Of a stretch of 15,056 bases of DNA, positions 1-8,407 are shown in pieces (the stretch's first letter is position 1; every line of letters begins with the position of its first letter). A program made the translations under genes and the position numbers. The stretch comes from an uncultured Rickettsiales bacterium (GTDB taxonomy: Bacteria > Pseudomonadota > Alphaproteobacteria > Rickettsiales > UBA1997), in contig CATOJU010000009.1 in assembly GCA_951800555.1 (NCBI GenBank), forward strand, positions 1 to 15,056. Reading direction: 5' to 3'. The notes beneath the pieces were generated by a model that did no database searches, was not told the DNA's origin, and saw only the letters and a list, made by a program, of their open reading frames with translations.

Positions 1-432
1 ATATTTCCACTTTCAATAGCATAATATAATGGTGTTTCTCCATAACAATCTTTTGCATTTATATCTATATTTGGTTGTTTAAGTAAAAGGTTGATAATTT
101 CAATATTTCTACTTTCAATAGCATAATGTAATGGTACTTTTCCACTATTATCTTTTGCATTTATGTCTGTAAATGGTTGCTTAAGTAAAAGTTTAGCAAT
201 TTCTGTATTTCCTTTTTCAATAGCAGAATGTAATGGCATTCTAATCCAATATTTTCTTGCATTTATATCTATTATATCTATATTTGGTTGTTTAAGTAAA
301 AGTTTTACTATTTCTGTATTTTCTTCTCCAATAGCATGATTTAATAGCATTCTAATCCAATCTTTTCCTGCATTTATATCTATATTTGGTTGTTCCAGTA
401 AAAATTTAATCATTTCTTTATTTTCTTTTAAA
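1..432 (-). repeat. Ankyrin-coding tandem repeat array, 102-base period
   Basis: The marker gcattta, encoding the reverse of INA, recurs at 55, 157, 259 and 370, giving spacings of 102, 102 and 111 bases. Segments such as gcattctaatccaat recur unchanged at 236 and 348. The 111-base spacing comes from a perfect 9-base tandem duplication, TATATCTAT twice at 264-281. It adds three residues and produces NIDIIDINA instead of NIDINA. The array continues beyond the left edge. Confidence 0.85.
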
Positions 433-1580
433 ACAGCTGAAAACAACATATCATAACAATTTTGTTCCACGAAATTTTTAATTTTTTCTTTATCTTCATT
501 AAAAATTATTTCTTTTAATATTTTATTAAATAAAAATTGCATTGCTTCTAAACTTAAATCTCCGCCATTTATTATATATTTTAAAAATGATTCTTTTTCT
601 TCATTTTTTAATGAATTGTCAACTAGATCAAAAATGCTTTTTATAGATTCTGGATGATAGGTATTGCCAAGTAAATAAGCTAAAAGATAATTTTTAAAAA
701 TATTCTCAATTCCATCATAATTATTGATTAAATAATTTAAAATAGCTGGATCATCTCTGCCACAGATAGCCTGTAAAATTTTGCTAGTTGCAAAATTAAC
801 ACCTTTTCTTTCTAACTCATGAATTAAATCTCCATTACCACCAATTATTGCACTTTCTGCTATATTTTCTATATCATCTATTTTACCTTCATTATTTCGA
901 CAGTAATTGATTCCATTAAATTCTCCTTCATTTATCCCTGCTTCAGCAAGAGCTTTCATAAGTGCATTTGAATAGGTTAAATTATTATTTTTTTGTATAT
1001 ATTCAATAACTGCAGTTTGAAAATTACTTCCTTGATTATCAATAAATTCATCATTTTTGTCATAATATCTTAATATGATATTAGCTATACTAGAATTATA
1101 ACAATTTTTTTTAAAAAAAATAGAATTTTCTCCATCTTCAGAAAGACCTTTAATTATATCATAAAAAAGTATATATGAATAATTTTTATATTCAAATTCT
1201 ATAGGCCCTTTTGTAATTTTACCATCACTATTTTTAATATTCACAATCATTTTATCTTTAAGAAAGATATATTCATATTTCTCTGTATTACCATTTTTAT
1301 CTTTTCCTGCAAATCTATATCTAAATGCATTTAATTCTGTTTTTTTCATATGTTCTTCTAGCTTTTCTTTATCTTCTTCTGTAGCCTCTTTTTTATAAGC
1401 ATTTTCTACTATTTTTTCAACATCTTTATAATATTCAGGTTTTATTTCAAGGTTTTCATCTAGATATTTGTTTTCTACTGTTCTATCAATAAATATTTTA
1501 CCATTATTGTTTACCATTGCAGATTTTAATTTTCTAAATAATTCTTCAAAAGAATGTTCCTCTTGATTGTTGTCTGTCAT
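1..1580 (-). CDS. Ankyrin-repeat protein, unknown N-terminal domain, 3' end cut by the window edge
   Basis: I translated this frame directly: ATG at 1580-1578, open to position 3, so at least 526 codons with the C-terminus missing. The start is set by GGAG six bases upstream. Residues 1 to about 380 match nothing I recognise; they are charged and Asn/Lys/Glu-rich, with no signal peptide or membrane segment. From about residue 385 to the edge there are ankyrin repeats with cores such as TPLYYAIESGN, VPLHYAIE and EIVKLLLKQPNIDINA. The repeat period is 102 bases (34 residues), with one unit of 111. Ankyrin repeats mediate protein-protein contacts and, in host-associated bacteria, often occur in secreted effectors. 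An effector role here is inference; no secretion signal is visible. The gene lies 95 bases downstream of addA on the same strand but has its own candidate promoter. The repeat units are very similar at DNA level, suggesting recent duplication. I am sure of the gene and repeats, unsure of function. Confidence 0.9.
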   Translation of the reverse strand, partial: MTDNNQEEHSFEELFRKLKSAMVNNNGKIFIDRTVENKYLDENLEIKPEYYKDVEKIVENAYKKEATEEDKEKLEEHMKKTELNAFRYRFAGKDKNGNTEKYEYIFLKDKMIVNIKNSDGKITKGPIEFEYKNYSYILFYDIIKGLSEDGENSIFFKKNCYNSSIANIILRYYDKNDEFIDNQGSNFQTAVIEYIQKNNNLTYSNALMKALAEAGINEGEFNGINYCRNNEGKIDDIENIAESAIIGGNGDLIHELERKGVNFATSKILQAICGRDDPAILNYLINNYDGIENIFKNYLLAYLLGNTYHPESIKSIFDLVDNSLKNEEKESFLKYIINGGDLSLEAMQFLFNKILKEIIFNEDKEKIKNFVEQNCYDMLFSAVLKENKEMIKFLLEQPNIDINAGKDWIRMLLNHAIGEENTEIVKLLLKQPNIDIIDINARKYWIRMPLHSAIEKGNTEIAKLLLKQPFTDINAKDNSGKVPLHYAIESRNIEIINLLLKQPNIDINAKDCYGETPLYYAIESGN

Positions 1581-1590
1581 TTTTTACTCC
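1575..1590 (-). promoter_or_regulatory. Shine-Dalgarno site deciding the ankyrin gene start
   Basis: On the minus strand GGAG sits six bases before ATG (ggagtaaaaaatg). This is notable because most genes in the window have no such site. Confidence 0.75.
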
Positions 1591-1638
1591 TATTATTTAA
1601 TTAATAAAATTAATATAAAAATTATAATTACATATTAT

Positions 1639-1666
1639 ATAATAATTCTAAAATTTAAAATTACAA
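1639..1666 (-). promoter_or_regulatory. Possible promoter of the ankyrin gene
   Basis: The minus strand reads TTGTAA (1666-1661), a 16-base spacer and TATTAT (1644-1639). A better -10 word, TATAAT (1639-1634), lies 21 bases from the same -35, which is too far. The site falls in the 95-base gap after addA. In such A/T-rich DNA this could occur by chance, so it is only a candidate. Confidence 0.35.
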
Positions 1667-1675
1667 GCACTAATT

Positions 1676-4600
1676 TCAAATCTTAATTAACTCACCCCAA
1701 GTAGTTATCAAAATATAACATTCTACCAATTTACCTACATATATTTTTTTTACTAATTTTTTATATAACTCCAATTGTTTCAAATAATTTTTAGGTAATT
1801 CATTTAACTTTGTATAATGTTTTGAAGTATTTTTATAATCAAGTATCAAAATTTTATCTTCATATTCTGCCAACCTGTCAATTTTTCCAGAAACCATAAT
1901 TTCTTTACCTTCGTATTCGACTTTTCCAACAATTTCGACTTCACTTTTTGAATTATTCGAAAAAAACTTTTTATATTTTTCATTTTTTAAAATATCAAAA
2001 ACTTTCATTTTTATTTTATCTTTTTCAATTTTTTCCAAATTATAAAATGAATTTTCAAGACAGATATCTGCAATTTTTTCTCTTTCTTCAATTGTAGTAT
2101 TAGGCAATATTTCCAATAATTTATGTATTGCGTTTCCTATTATTATTTTTAAATTTAATTTCGTATATAAATCATCTTTATCCGTATGACTATAAAATTG
2201 TGATGGTGTTATAACTTTTTCTGTTGAATTTTCTTCAATTTTATACTCTAAAATTTCTTTTAAATTTTGCTTTATAATATTATTTTTTATAGTTTGTTCT
2301 TGATTAATATCTATATTTTTAGTAGTAATATAATTTTCTCCACCATAACTAAATTTATTTTTAGTTCTATCAAGATCAAATGGTTTTTCTTCTGCTCCCA
2401 AATATAACATTGCATTTTTTGAAATATCATACCAAGTATTCTTTTTTTCTTCTTTTTCTTCATTTTTTTCAATACCAGTACTACATAAATATAATTCATT
2501 TTCTGCTCTTGTTATAGCAACGTAAAAAAGTCTAAAATATTCAGCGTGTATTTTATAACCATTATTATCTTTAATTTCTTTTATTAATTCTGATTTAGAA
2601 CTTTTTTTATATATAGGAAGTCTATAACCATATTCATCGTAGAAAAATAATTTATCTTGATTTTCTGCTATTCCTGTATTACAATCTGCTATAAAAACAA
2701 TTGGAGCTTGCATACCTTTTGAACTATGGATAGTCATTATTTTTACTTGATTTTCAGCATTATCTAAATCTTTTTTAATTTCATTTTTATTATTTTCTAA
2801 AAAATATAAAAAAGATAATAAAGTTGTAGTTATATTATCTTTTTCATAATTTTTTATAAAATCTAAAAAATTATTTAAAATAATATTGATATTTTTATCA
2901 AATCTTTCTATTATTTTAAGACGAATATTACAATTTTCTAATATATAGAAACATAAATCATATATATTTAAGATTTTACTTTTTTCTATAACATTAATCA
3001 AAAAATCATATTGTTCTTTATATTTTTCTGTATTTTTTAAAACTTCAAATAAAGTTATTTTATCTTCTTCCTTTTTTTTACATAATTCATATAAATCTTC
3101 CTCTTTTAAATTCAAAAATGGTGATTTTATCAAATTTGCTAAACTTAAATCATCATTTTGAAATAAAATAAACTTAAAAAGTGCAATAAAATCTTGAATT
3201 ATTATATTATCAAATAAATTTAATCTATCGTAGCCAGAATTTGGAATATTTTTTCTATTTAATTGCCTTATTAAATAGGACAACAATATTTTATTTCTTG
3301 TTTTTACTAAAATCATAATATCACTATATTTAATTTTTCTTTTTTCTCCTGTTCTGTCAATTATTGCTCTATTGCTATTTAGTAAATCCCCAATCTTTTC
3401 CACTATTTTACTGGCAAGTAATTCGAAATTTTTTATTTCAATTGTATTATCAAAATTTAAACCCCAAGAATCTTGTTTTTCATTTTTTACCGATAATTGT
3501 GGCCATAATTCTACAAGTCCAAGTCCTGTTCTTATATTATTATGAACTATTTTATCATCTTGCTTTGAGATTTTTTGAGAATAAATTTTATCTTGAAAAA
3601 CTGCGTCTACAAATTTTAAAATTGAATTTAAAGACCTAAAAGAACACTGTAAATTTACTTTACAAAAAATTTTTCCACTTTCTTCAATTAATTCTTTATA
3701 AAATTCATATTTTTCATTGAATATATCAGGATCCGCATCCTGAAAGCTATAAATTGACTGTTTTTCATCACCAACTACGAATAGAGTTCTTTCATTTTCA
3801 TTTTTAGTTTCTCCTGAGAAAAAATCACCTGTAATACTTTTTATTATTTCCCATTGCAAATTAGAAGTATCTTGAGCTTCATCAACCAAAACATGTTCTA
3901 TACCATTATCAAGTTTAAAATTTACCCAAGCAGAATATTCTGTGTTTTGTAGCAATTTTAGGGTTATTGTAATTAAATCATCAAAATCCAAATAACTATT
4001 ATTTTCTTTTAATTTTTTATAATTATCAATAATTTTTAAATTAACTTTTATTATACTTAAACTTAATTCAAAATATTTAAAATTATCCAAATTTTGCATT
4101 AACTCATAGCAACGATCCTGTTCTTCTAATAAAATATTTTTTAAAAAATCATTATTTATTTTTTTTATTATATTATTATTTTTTGCACTAAAATTTCTTT
4201 TTTTGAATTCACTGGTTAAAAATACATTTACATATTCTAGAACAATATTTTCTTTATCCGTTATATTATTTTTATTATTCAAAAAAGTTGCTACAGATTC
4301 AAAATTTTTTCTTTGATTATCAGTAAAATCTTTTCCATTTTCTATAAATTCAACTAATTCTTGAATATTGCTAAAATCATAATTTAAAAAATTATTTAAT
4401 ATTTCATCTTTATTTTTATGATATATTTTAAACAATTTTTTTAGATCATTTTCATAATCATATTCTTTTATATATTCAAAAATTTTTCTTTTTTCTATTA
4501 GATAATTTATTAGTTCATAAAAATTATCTTCGCTATTGTCTAAAATCAAATTTTTAATATAGGGATATACTTCACTATTTTTTTCAATATTTTCAAATGT

Positions 4601-5101
4601 TTCTTCTATTGATTTTTGTACTAATTCATTTACTTTATAACCTTCTATTACCTCAAAATTAGGCAAAATTCCAGCCTCAATTGGGAAACGACTTATAATT
4701 TGTTGACAAAATGAATGAATAGTAAAAATTTTCAAGTCATCAATATTATCAATTAATCTTGCAAATAAAGTTTTTGACTGTTTTAAAAGATTTTCTGGTA
4801 CAATTTCATTATTATTTAATCCTATTACTCTTTTTATTTCTCCTTTTAAAGTATCATCGTCCATTATAGTCCATTTTGCAAGTTTATTATAAATTCTTTC
4901 TTTCATTTCGTGAGCTGCTGTTTTAGTAAAAGTTATACATATAATTTTTGATATATCTACATTATTTATAAATAAAGAAAGTAATCTATCTACTAAAATT
5001 GTTGTTTTTCCAGATCCAGCTGATGCTGCTACCCAAATAGAATTATTAATATTTAAAGCATTTTTTCTGTTTTGATTTATTGATGTTAATATTGTATCCA
5101 T
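1676..5101 (-). CDS. addA: AddA, helicase-nuclease subunit of the AddAB double-strand break repair enzyme
   Basis: AddA with AddB unwinds and resects double-strand DNA ends so that RecA can load. This 1141-residue protein is close to the usual length of alphaproteobacterial AddA. UvrD/Rep superfamily 1 helicase motifs appear in order: Walker A AASAGSGKTT (25-34), Ia ITFTKTAAHEM (about 56-66), II VDEAQDTSNLQW (about 405), III VVGDEKQSIYSFQDADPDIF (about 440-460), IV CSFRS (about 488), V IMTIHSSKGMQAP (about 787) and VI FYVAITRAENELYL (about 860). The C-terminal PD-(D/E)XK nuclease is intact, with GNAIHKLLE near 990, then GKIDRL and LDYKN near 1070-1085 and LKQLELY near 1110. All key residues are present, so it should be active as helicase and nuclease. 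It ends in TGA, showing UGA is a stop here. addB is not adjacent; recJ lies 94 bases upstream on the same strand, and addA has its own promoter. There is no strong ribosome binding site, only AAGAA near ATG. Confidence 0.96.
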   Translation of the reverse strand: MDTILTSINQNRKNALNINNSIWVAASAGSGKTTILVDRLLSLFINNVDISKIICITFTKTAAHEMKERIYNKLAKWTIMDDDTLKGEIKRVIGLNNNEIVPENLLKQSKTLFARLIDNIDDLKIFTIHSFCQQIISRFPIEAGILPNFEVIEGYKVNELVQKSIEETFENIEKNSEVYPYIKNLILDNSEDNFYELINYLIEKRKIFEYIKEYDYENDLKKLFKIYHKNKDEILNNFLNYDFSNIQELVEFIENGKDFTDNQRKNFESVATFLNNKNNITDKENIVLEYVNVFLTSEFKKRNFSAKNNNIIKKINNDFLKNILLEEQDRCYELMQNLDNFKYFELSLSIIKVNLKIIDNYKKLKENNSYLDFDDLITITLKLLQNTEYSAWVNFKLDNGIEHVLVDEAQDTSNLQWEIIKSITGDFFSGETKNENERTLFVVGDEKQSIYSFQDADPDIFNEKYEFYKELIEESGKIFCKVNLQCSFRSLNSILKFVDAVFQDKIYSQKISKQDDKIVHNNIRTGLGLVELWPQLSVKNEKQDSWGLNFDNTIEIKNFELLASKIVEKIGDLLNSNRAIIDRTGEKRKIKYSDIMILVKTRNKILLSYLIRQLNRKNIPNSGYDRLNLFDNIIIQDFIALFKFILFQNDDLSLANLIKSPFLNLKEEDLYELCKKKEEDKITLFEVLKNTEKYKEQYDFLINVIEKSKILNIYDLCFYILENCNIRLKIIERFDKNINIILNNFLDFIKNYEKDNITTTLLSFLYFLENNKNEIKKDLDNAENQVKIMTIHSSKGMQAPIVFIADCNTGIAENQDKLFFYDEYGYRLPIYKKSSKSELIKEIKDNNGYKIHAEYFRLFYVAITRAENELYLCSTGIEKNEEKEEKKNTWYDISKNAMLYLGAEEKPFDLDRTKNKFSYGGENYITTKNIDINQEQTIKNNIIKQNLKEILEYKIEENSTEKVITPSQFYSHTDKDDLYTKLNLKIIIGNAIHKLLEILPNTTIEEREKIADICLENSFYNLEKIEKDKIKMKVFDILKNEKYKKFFSNNSKSEVEIVGKVEYEGKEIMVSGKIDRLAEYEDKILILDYKNTSKHYTKLNELPKNYLKQLELYKKLVKKIYVGKLVECYILITTWGELIKI

Positions 5102-5126
5102 AAAATTCTTTTTAGATTTTGATTAG

Positions 5127-5154
5127 ATTATATTTTTTTGTGTTAAATTTTCAA
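5127..5154 (-). promoter_or_regulatory. Sigma-70-like promoter of addA
   Basis: On the minus strand TTGAAA (5154-5149), a 16-base spacer and TATAAT (5132-5127) lie 25 bases before the addA ATG, giving a predicted leader of about 20 bases. Its quality matches the tRNA and gyrA promoters in this window. Confidence 0.65.
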
Positions 5155-5195
5155 GTATTATATTTTAATTATATATAACAATATATAACTTTTAT

Positions 5196-6983
5196 TTATT
5201 TTGAAATAACATCTTCAACTATAAACTGTATATTATTTAAATTCATCCATTTATTTATGGATAATGTCCCTACTAAATCACATCTAAAACCAACATGATC
5301 TAAAGCACTTAATAAAGCATCGTTTTCACCTATTCTAAAAATATTCGCTATCAATTTATTTTTTGAATTGCTTACGCCAGAATAAGACCCTATAATACAT
5401 CTTAAGTGTTCTTTATTTTTACCAAATTTTTTAACAGATAAAATTACAACATCTTTTAAAATAATAGTAGGTTTTAAATTATCAGTACCAAATGGTCCCA
5501 TATTATCAATATCATTAACTAATTCTTCATTAACAGCATCACAATCTAATACAAGATCTGCGAATTTATCATTTTGTTTTAAATAAATTTCTAATTCTTT
5601 TTCGATATGATTATTAATAAATTCTTTTATTTTTTCCAATTTTTCAACTTCAAAAGTAAAACCTCCGGCCATAGCATGCCCTCCGCCACTCAATAATAAA
5701 CCATTCTCTTTAGCTTTTATTATAACTGAACCTATATCAATACTTTTATCTACAGATCTACAAGATGCTTTACCGATTTTCCCATCCATAGATAAAACAA
5801 ATACTGGTCTACAATATTTATCCTTTATTCTTGAAGCAATTATACCAATTACTCCCTCATGCCAATCTTCACCATATATAAAAATTGCTGTTTCATTATA
5901 TAATTGTTCCTGTTCTATTTTATTTATGGCTTTTTCTAAAATATCTTTTTCTATTATTTGTCTTTCAGTATTAAAATTATTTAATTGTTCAGCTAAATAT
6001 TTTGCTTCGTATTTATCTTCGCATGATAAAAGTTTATTACCTATATTCGCATCTCCAACCCTTCCACTAGCATTTATTCTTGGCCCTAAAACATAACCTA
6101 AATGATATGTATCGTTAACTTCTTTTAATTCCATTAAATCTGAAAGAGCTACAAGTCCGATATTTTTTCTTTGTTTAAAAATTTCTAAACCTTGTTTAAC
6201 AAAAGCCCTATTTATATTTACTAAAGGCATTACATCACAAACAGTTCCTAAAGCTACTAAATCCAATAAATATAATAAATTTTTTTGCTTTAAATTATTT
6301 TTTTCATAATATTGACGTTCTTTTAAATATGTGTTAAGTGCAATACAGACTATAAAAGCAACACCAACACCAGCAAGATATTTATATTCGGATTCTTCAT
6401 CAAGTCTATTTGGATTTACGGCAGCTTTTGCGTGTGGTATTTCGGCTGGACCTAAATGGTGATCAGTTATTACTACATCTATATTTAATTTATTTGCCAT
6501 TTCTATAGCTTCAAAAGAAGATATACCGCAATCAACAGTTATTATAAATTCAACTCCAATATCTTTTAATTTTTGAATTGCTTGAATATTTAAACCATAA
6601 CCATCTTCAATTCTATCCGGTACATAGGTTTCGACTTTTATTCCTATATTTCTAAAAAATTTTACCATTAAAGCGGTAGCAGTTGCTCCATCTACATCGT
6701 AATCGCCGAAAATACAAATTTTTTTTTTATTAATTATCGCATTATAAATTGCTTCTACTGCTTTTTTCATATCCAATAAATGATAAGGATTTTTTAGTAA
6801 ATTCTTAATTTTAGGATTTAAAAAATCGTCAATTTCCTCTAATTTTATATTTTTTATTGCCAGTAATTCACTAATAGTTGGTGAAATATTTTTTTTCTGG
6901 TGAATAGTTAAAGCCAAATTTTTATCGTATTCTTTTAAATTCCAAAAGTAACCCCTAACTGATAGTCTATCTCTAAATCTCAT
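5196..6983 (-). CDS. recJ: RecJ, single-stranded-DNA-specific 5'-3' exonuclease
   Basis: RecJ degrades single-stranded DNA from the 5' end in recombination and mismatch or excision repair. Its length of 595 residues is normal (E. coli RecJ is near 577). DHH-family motifs are complete: DYDVDG (94-99), VDCGISS (150-156), TDHH (173-176) with HAKAAVNPNR following, and GPRINASGRVGDA (300-312). The DHHA1 part has DWHEGVIGIIASRI (373-386) and the GGGHAMAGGF loop (433-442). A C-terminal OB-like region (about 475-595) contains PFGTDN (497-502). The metal-binding aspartates and histidines are all present, so activity is expected. The ATG at 6983 gives a normal RecJ N-terminus; AGAG just upstream is too close to be a convincing ribosome binding site. 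It is divergent from tRNA-Thr. It precedes addA in the same direction with 94 bases between, so some read-through is plausible, but addA has its own promoter. Confidence 0.97.
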   Translation of the reverse strand: MRFRDRLSVRGYFWNLKEYDKNLALTIHQKKNISPTISELLAIKNIKLEEIDDFLNPKIKNLLKNPYHLLDMKKAVEAIYNAIINKKKICIFGDYDVDGATATALMVKFFRNIGIKVETYVPDRIEDGYGLNIQAIQKLKDIGVEFIITVDCGISSFEAIEMANKLNIDVVITDHHLGPAEIPHAKAAVNPNRLDEESEYKYLAGVGVAFIVCIALNTYLKERQYYEKNNLKQKNLLYLLDLVALGTVCDVMPLVNINRAFVKQGLEIFKQRKNIGLVALSDLMELKEVNDTYHLGYVLGPRINASGRVGDANIGNKLLSCEDKYEAKYLAEQLNNFNTERQIIEKDILEKAINKIEQEQLYNETAIFIYGEDWHEGVIGIIASRIKDKYCRPVFVLSMDGKIGKASCRSVDKSIDIGSVIIKAKENGLLLSGGGHAMAGGFTFEVEKLEKIKEFINNHIEKELEIYLKQNDKFADLVLDCDAVNEELVNDIDNMGPFGTDNLKPTIILKDVVILSVKKFGKNKEHLRCIIGSYSGVSNSKNKLIANIFRIGENDALLSALDHVGFRCDLVGTLSINKWMNLNNIQFIVEDVISK

Positions 6984-7101
6984 TACTCTGTACAGCTATA
7001 TATTATTGATTTTAAAATTAAACTTTTTTTAAAAAAAAGCAACTATTATTTTGGAAAAATTTTGGGAATTGTTAATATTGGTTTTATTTTTAATTTTTTT
7101 G
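6984..7101. other. Divergent intergenic region between recJ and tRNA-Thr
   Basis: This A/T-rich spacer must hold the recJ promoter on the minus strand, but no match as good as those of addA or gyrA is visible. A 17-base palindrome, c-T7-A8-g, lies at 7023-7039. It is likely a rigid A-tract element or chance rather than a terminator, since neither flanking gene ends here. Confidence 0.4.
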
Positions 7102-7130
7102 TTGCAAAATTAAAATTGATATTTTATAAT
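7102..7130 (+). promoter_or_regulatory. Sigma-70-like promoter of tRNA-Thr
   Basis: TTGCAA (7102-7107), a 17-base spacer and TATAAT (7125-7130) lie ten bases before the mature tRNA 5' end, so transcription would start about three bases before it. The 5' leader to be removed by RNase P would be very short. This is one of the clearest promoters in the window. Confidence 0.75.
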
Positions 7131-7139
7131 AAAATTATA

Positions 7140-7215
<76 letters not shown>

Positions 7216-7222
7216 TTTTTGT

Positions 7223-7240
7223 AAAAAATCAATATTTTTT
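7223..7240 (+). terminator. Possible weak terminator after tRNA-Thr
   Basis: AAAAAAT and ATTTTTT pair across a four-base loop, starting eight bases after CCA. The stem is A/T only and the T run is part of the arm, so the call is tentative. A T5 run (7216-7220) directly follows the tRNA. Confidence 0.3.
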
Positions 7241-7511
7241 ATGATTATTTTGACTAGAAATTTTAATGGTCATATAATTTAATTTGTGTATATTTATTAT
7301 TTTGATTATAAAAAATTACTATTTTTAATTATTAATTCTTTTATTCTTTATTATTTTTTTGCATATCAAAAATTGTTAAACAATATTTTGTCAAATAATT
7401 TTGGTCATAAATAATATGATAGTTTATTATAAAAATAATAGATTAATTTTTTATCATCAAAATAGCGAATATATATAAAATGTAGCGAAATTTTAAAAAA
7501 ATTAAATTTAC

Positions 7512-7539
7512 TTGCTTTTTACAAAAAATTAATTATATA
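7512..7539 (+). promoter_or_regulatory. Candidate promoter of tpiA
   Basis: TTGCTT (7512-7517) is followed after 16 bases by TATATA (7534-7539); the alternating TA tract also permits an 18-base spacing. The ATG is 30 bases further on. It is weaker than the gyrA and tRNA promoters but correctly placed. Confidence 0.45.
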
Positions 7540-7569
7540 TATAAATATATTTAACAAAAATCATCAAAT

Positions 7570-8346
7570 ATGAATATTAGAATTATATCTGGAAATTGGA
7601 AAATGAATGGTTCCAAAAAAGATATTGAAATGTGGTTTAATGACTTTTTTGCAAAAGCGAAAGATTTTACAAATGAAAATAATAAAAAAATTCCAGATAT
7701 ATTAATTTGTTTACCATCAATTTATATTCCTTGTGCTAATGAAATAGCTAAAAAATATAATAATAATGATTTTAATGTATTTATAGGTGCTGAAGATTGT
7801 CATCAAGAAAATAAAGGTGCTTTTACAGGAAATATAAGTCCTTTAATGCTAAAAGAATTTGATATTAAATACACTATAGTAGGACATTCAGAAAGAAGAC
7901 AATTTGAAAGAGAAACAAATGAAATAGTGGCAAAAAAAGCATTAAATGCCATAAATAATGATTTAATTCCTATTGTTTGTGTTGGTGAATCACTTGAAAT
8001 TAGAGAAAAAAACGAGCATCTCACTTTTATTGAAAAACAAGTTTTAGAATCTACTAAGGGACTTGATTTGAAAAAAATTATTATAGCTTATGAACCAGTT
8101 TGGGCAATAGGTACCGGAAAAGTTCCTACATTAGATGAGATTGAAGAAATTAATTTTTATATAAAAACAGTTCTTGCAAAAGAAAATAATTTGACAGAAA
8201 ATGATATAAATGTATTATATGGTGGATCTGTAAAATCTTCGAATACTAAAGATATTACTGGATTAAAATCAGTAAATGGTGTGTTAGTAGGTGGGGCTAG
8301 TCTTAAAGGGGAAGAATTTTTTAATATAGTTATAAATTCTTTATAA
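7570..8346 (+). CDS. tpiA: Triose-phosphate isomerase
   Basis: This cytoplasmic TIM-barrel enzyme interconverts dihydroxyacetone phosphate and glyceraldehyde 3-phosphate in glycolysis and gluconeogenesis. The 258 residues are a normal length. N9 and K11 sit in GNWKMNG, the electrophile H106 in VGHSERR, and the catalytic base E175 in AYEPVWAIGTGKVPT, which runs into flexible loop 6. Phosphate-binding glycines are in LYGGSVKSSN (216-225) and GVLVGGASL (237-245). The start is fixed by the conserved N-terminus. No Shine-Dalgarno sequence precedes the ATG; the leader is A-rich. The gene is bounded by its own promoter candidate and a strong palindromic terminator, so it is probably monocistronic. 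Confidence 0.98.
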   Translation: MNIRIISGNWKMNGSKKDIEMWFNDFFAKAKDFTNENNKKIPDILICLPSIYIPCANEIAKKYNNNDFNVFIGAEDCHQENKGAFTGNISPLMLKEFDIKYTIVGHSERRQFERETNEIVAKKALNAINNDLIPIVCVGESLEIREKNEHLTFIEKQVLESTKGLDLKKIIIAYEPVWAIGTGKVPTLDEIEEINFYIKTVLAKENNLTENDINVLYGGSVKSSNTKDITGLKSVNGVLVGGASLKGEEFFNIVINSL

Positions 8347-8353
8347 ATAACAT

Positions 8354-8387
8354 ATAAAACTAGTATATATACTAGTTTTATTTTTTT
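8354..8387 (+). terminator. Palindromic rho-independent terminator after tpiA
   Basis: A perfect palindrome at 8354-8381, centred between 8367 and 8368, includes AAAACTAGTA pairing with TACTAGTTTT. A run of seven T follows (8381-8387). It begins seven bases after the tpiA stop. Because it is symmetrical and flanked by A and T runs, it could act in both directions. Confidence 0.75.
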
Positions 8388-8407
8388 ATTAAATTAAATT
8401 TTATTTT

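Larger units (their letters stand above)
7216..7569. other. 354-base intergenic region before tpiA, no gene seen
   Basis: Only trivially short reading frames occur in this stretch. It contains a 13-base dyad, ATTGTTAAACAAT (7372-7384). It also has two exact TAGCGAA copies starting at 7463 and 7483, 20 bases apart, which are among the few G/C-containing words here. The tpiA promoter candidate is at 7512. No DnaA boxes and no folded RNA that I recognise are visible. Confidence 0.6.

Noticed and set aside
1..432. Regular repeats at the left edge as a CRISPR array
   Set aside because: They are 102-base coding repeats in one long open frame with ankyrin consensus, not short repeats with unique spacers.
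2311..2499. 62-codon minus-strand frame inside addA
   Set aside because: It is an out-of-frame shadow of addA, low-complexity Lys/Ile-rich, with no family resemblance.
3364..3639. 91-codon plus-strand frame inside addA
   Set aside because: It lies antisense to conserved addA helicase sequence and has no promoter or ribosome binding site of its own.
5169..5188. Hairpin TTATATAT/ATATATAA between recJ and addA as a recJ terminator
   Set aside because: On the minus strand no T run follows it, and alternating TA tracts are common in this DNA.
7023..7039. Palindrome c-T7-A8-g between recJ and the tRNA
   Set aside because: No gene ends here, so it is not a terminator. A and T runs meeting by chance are expected at this base composition.
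7803..8024. 73-codon minus-strand frame inside tpiA
   Set aside because: It is antisense to the conserved active-site region of tpiA, with no start signals.
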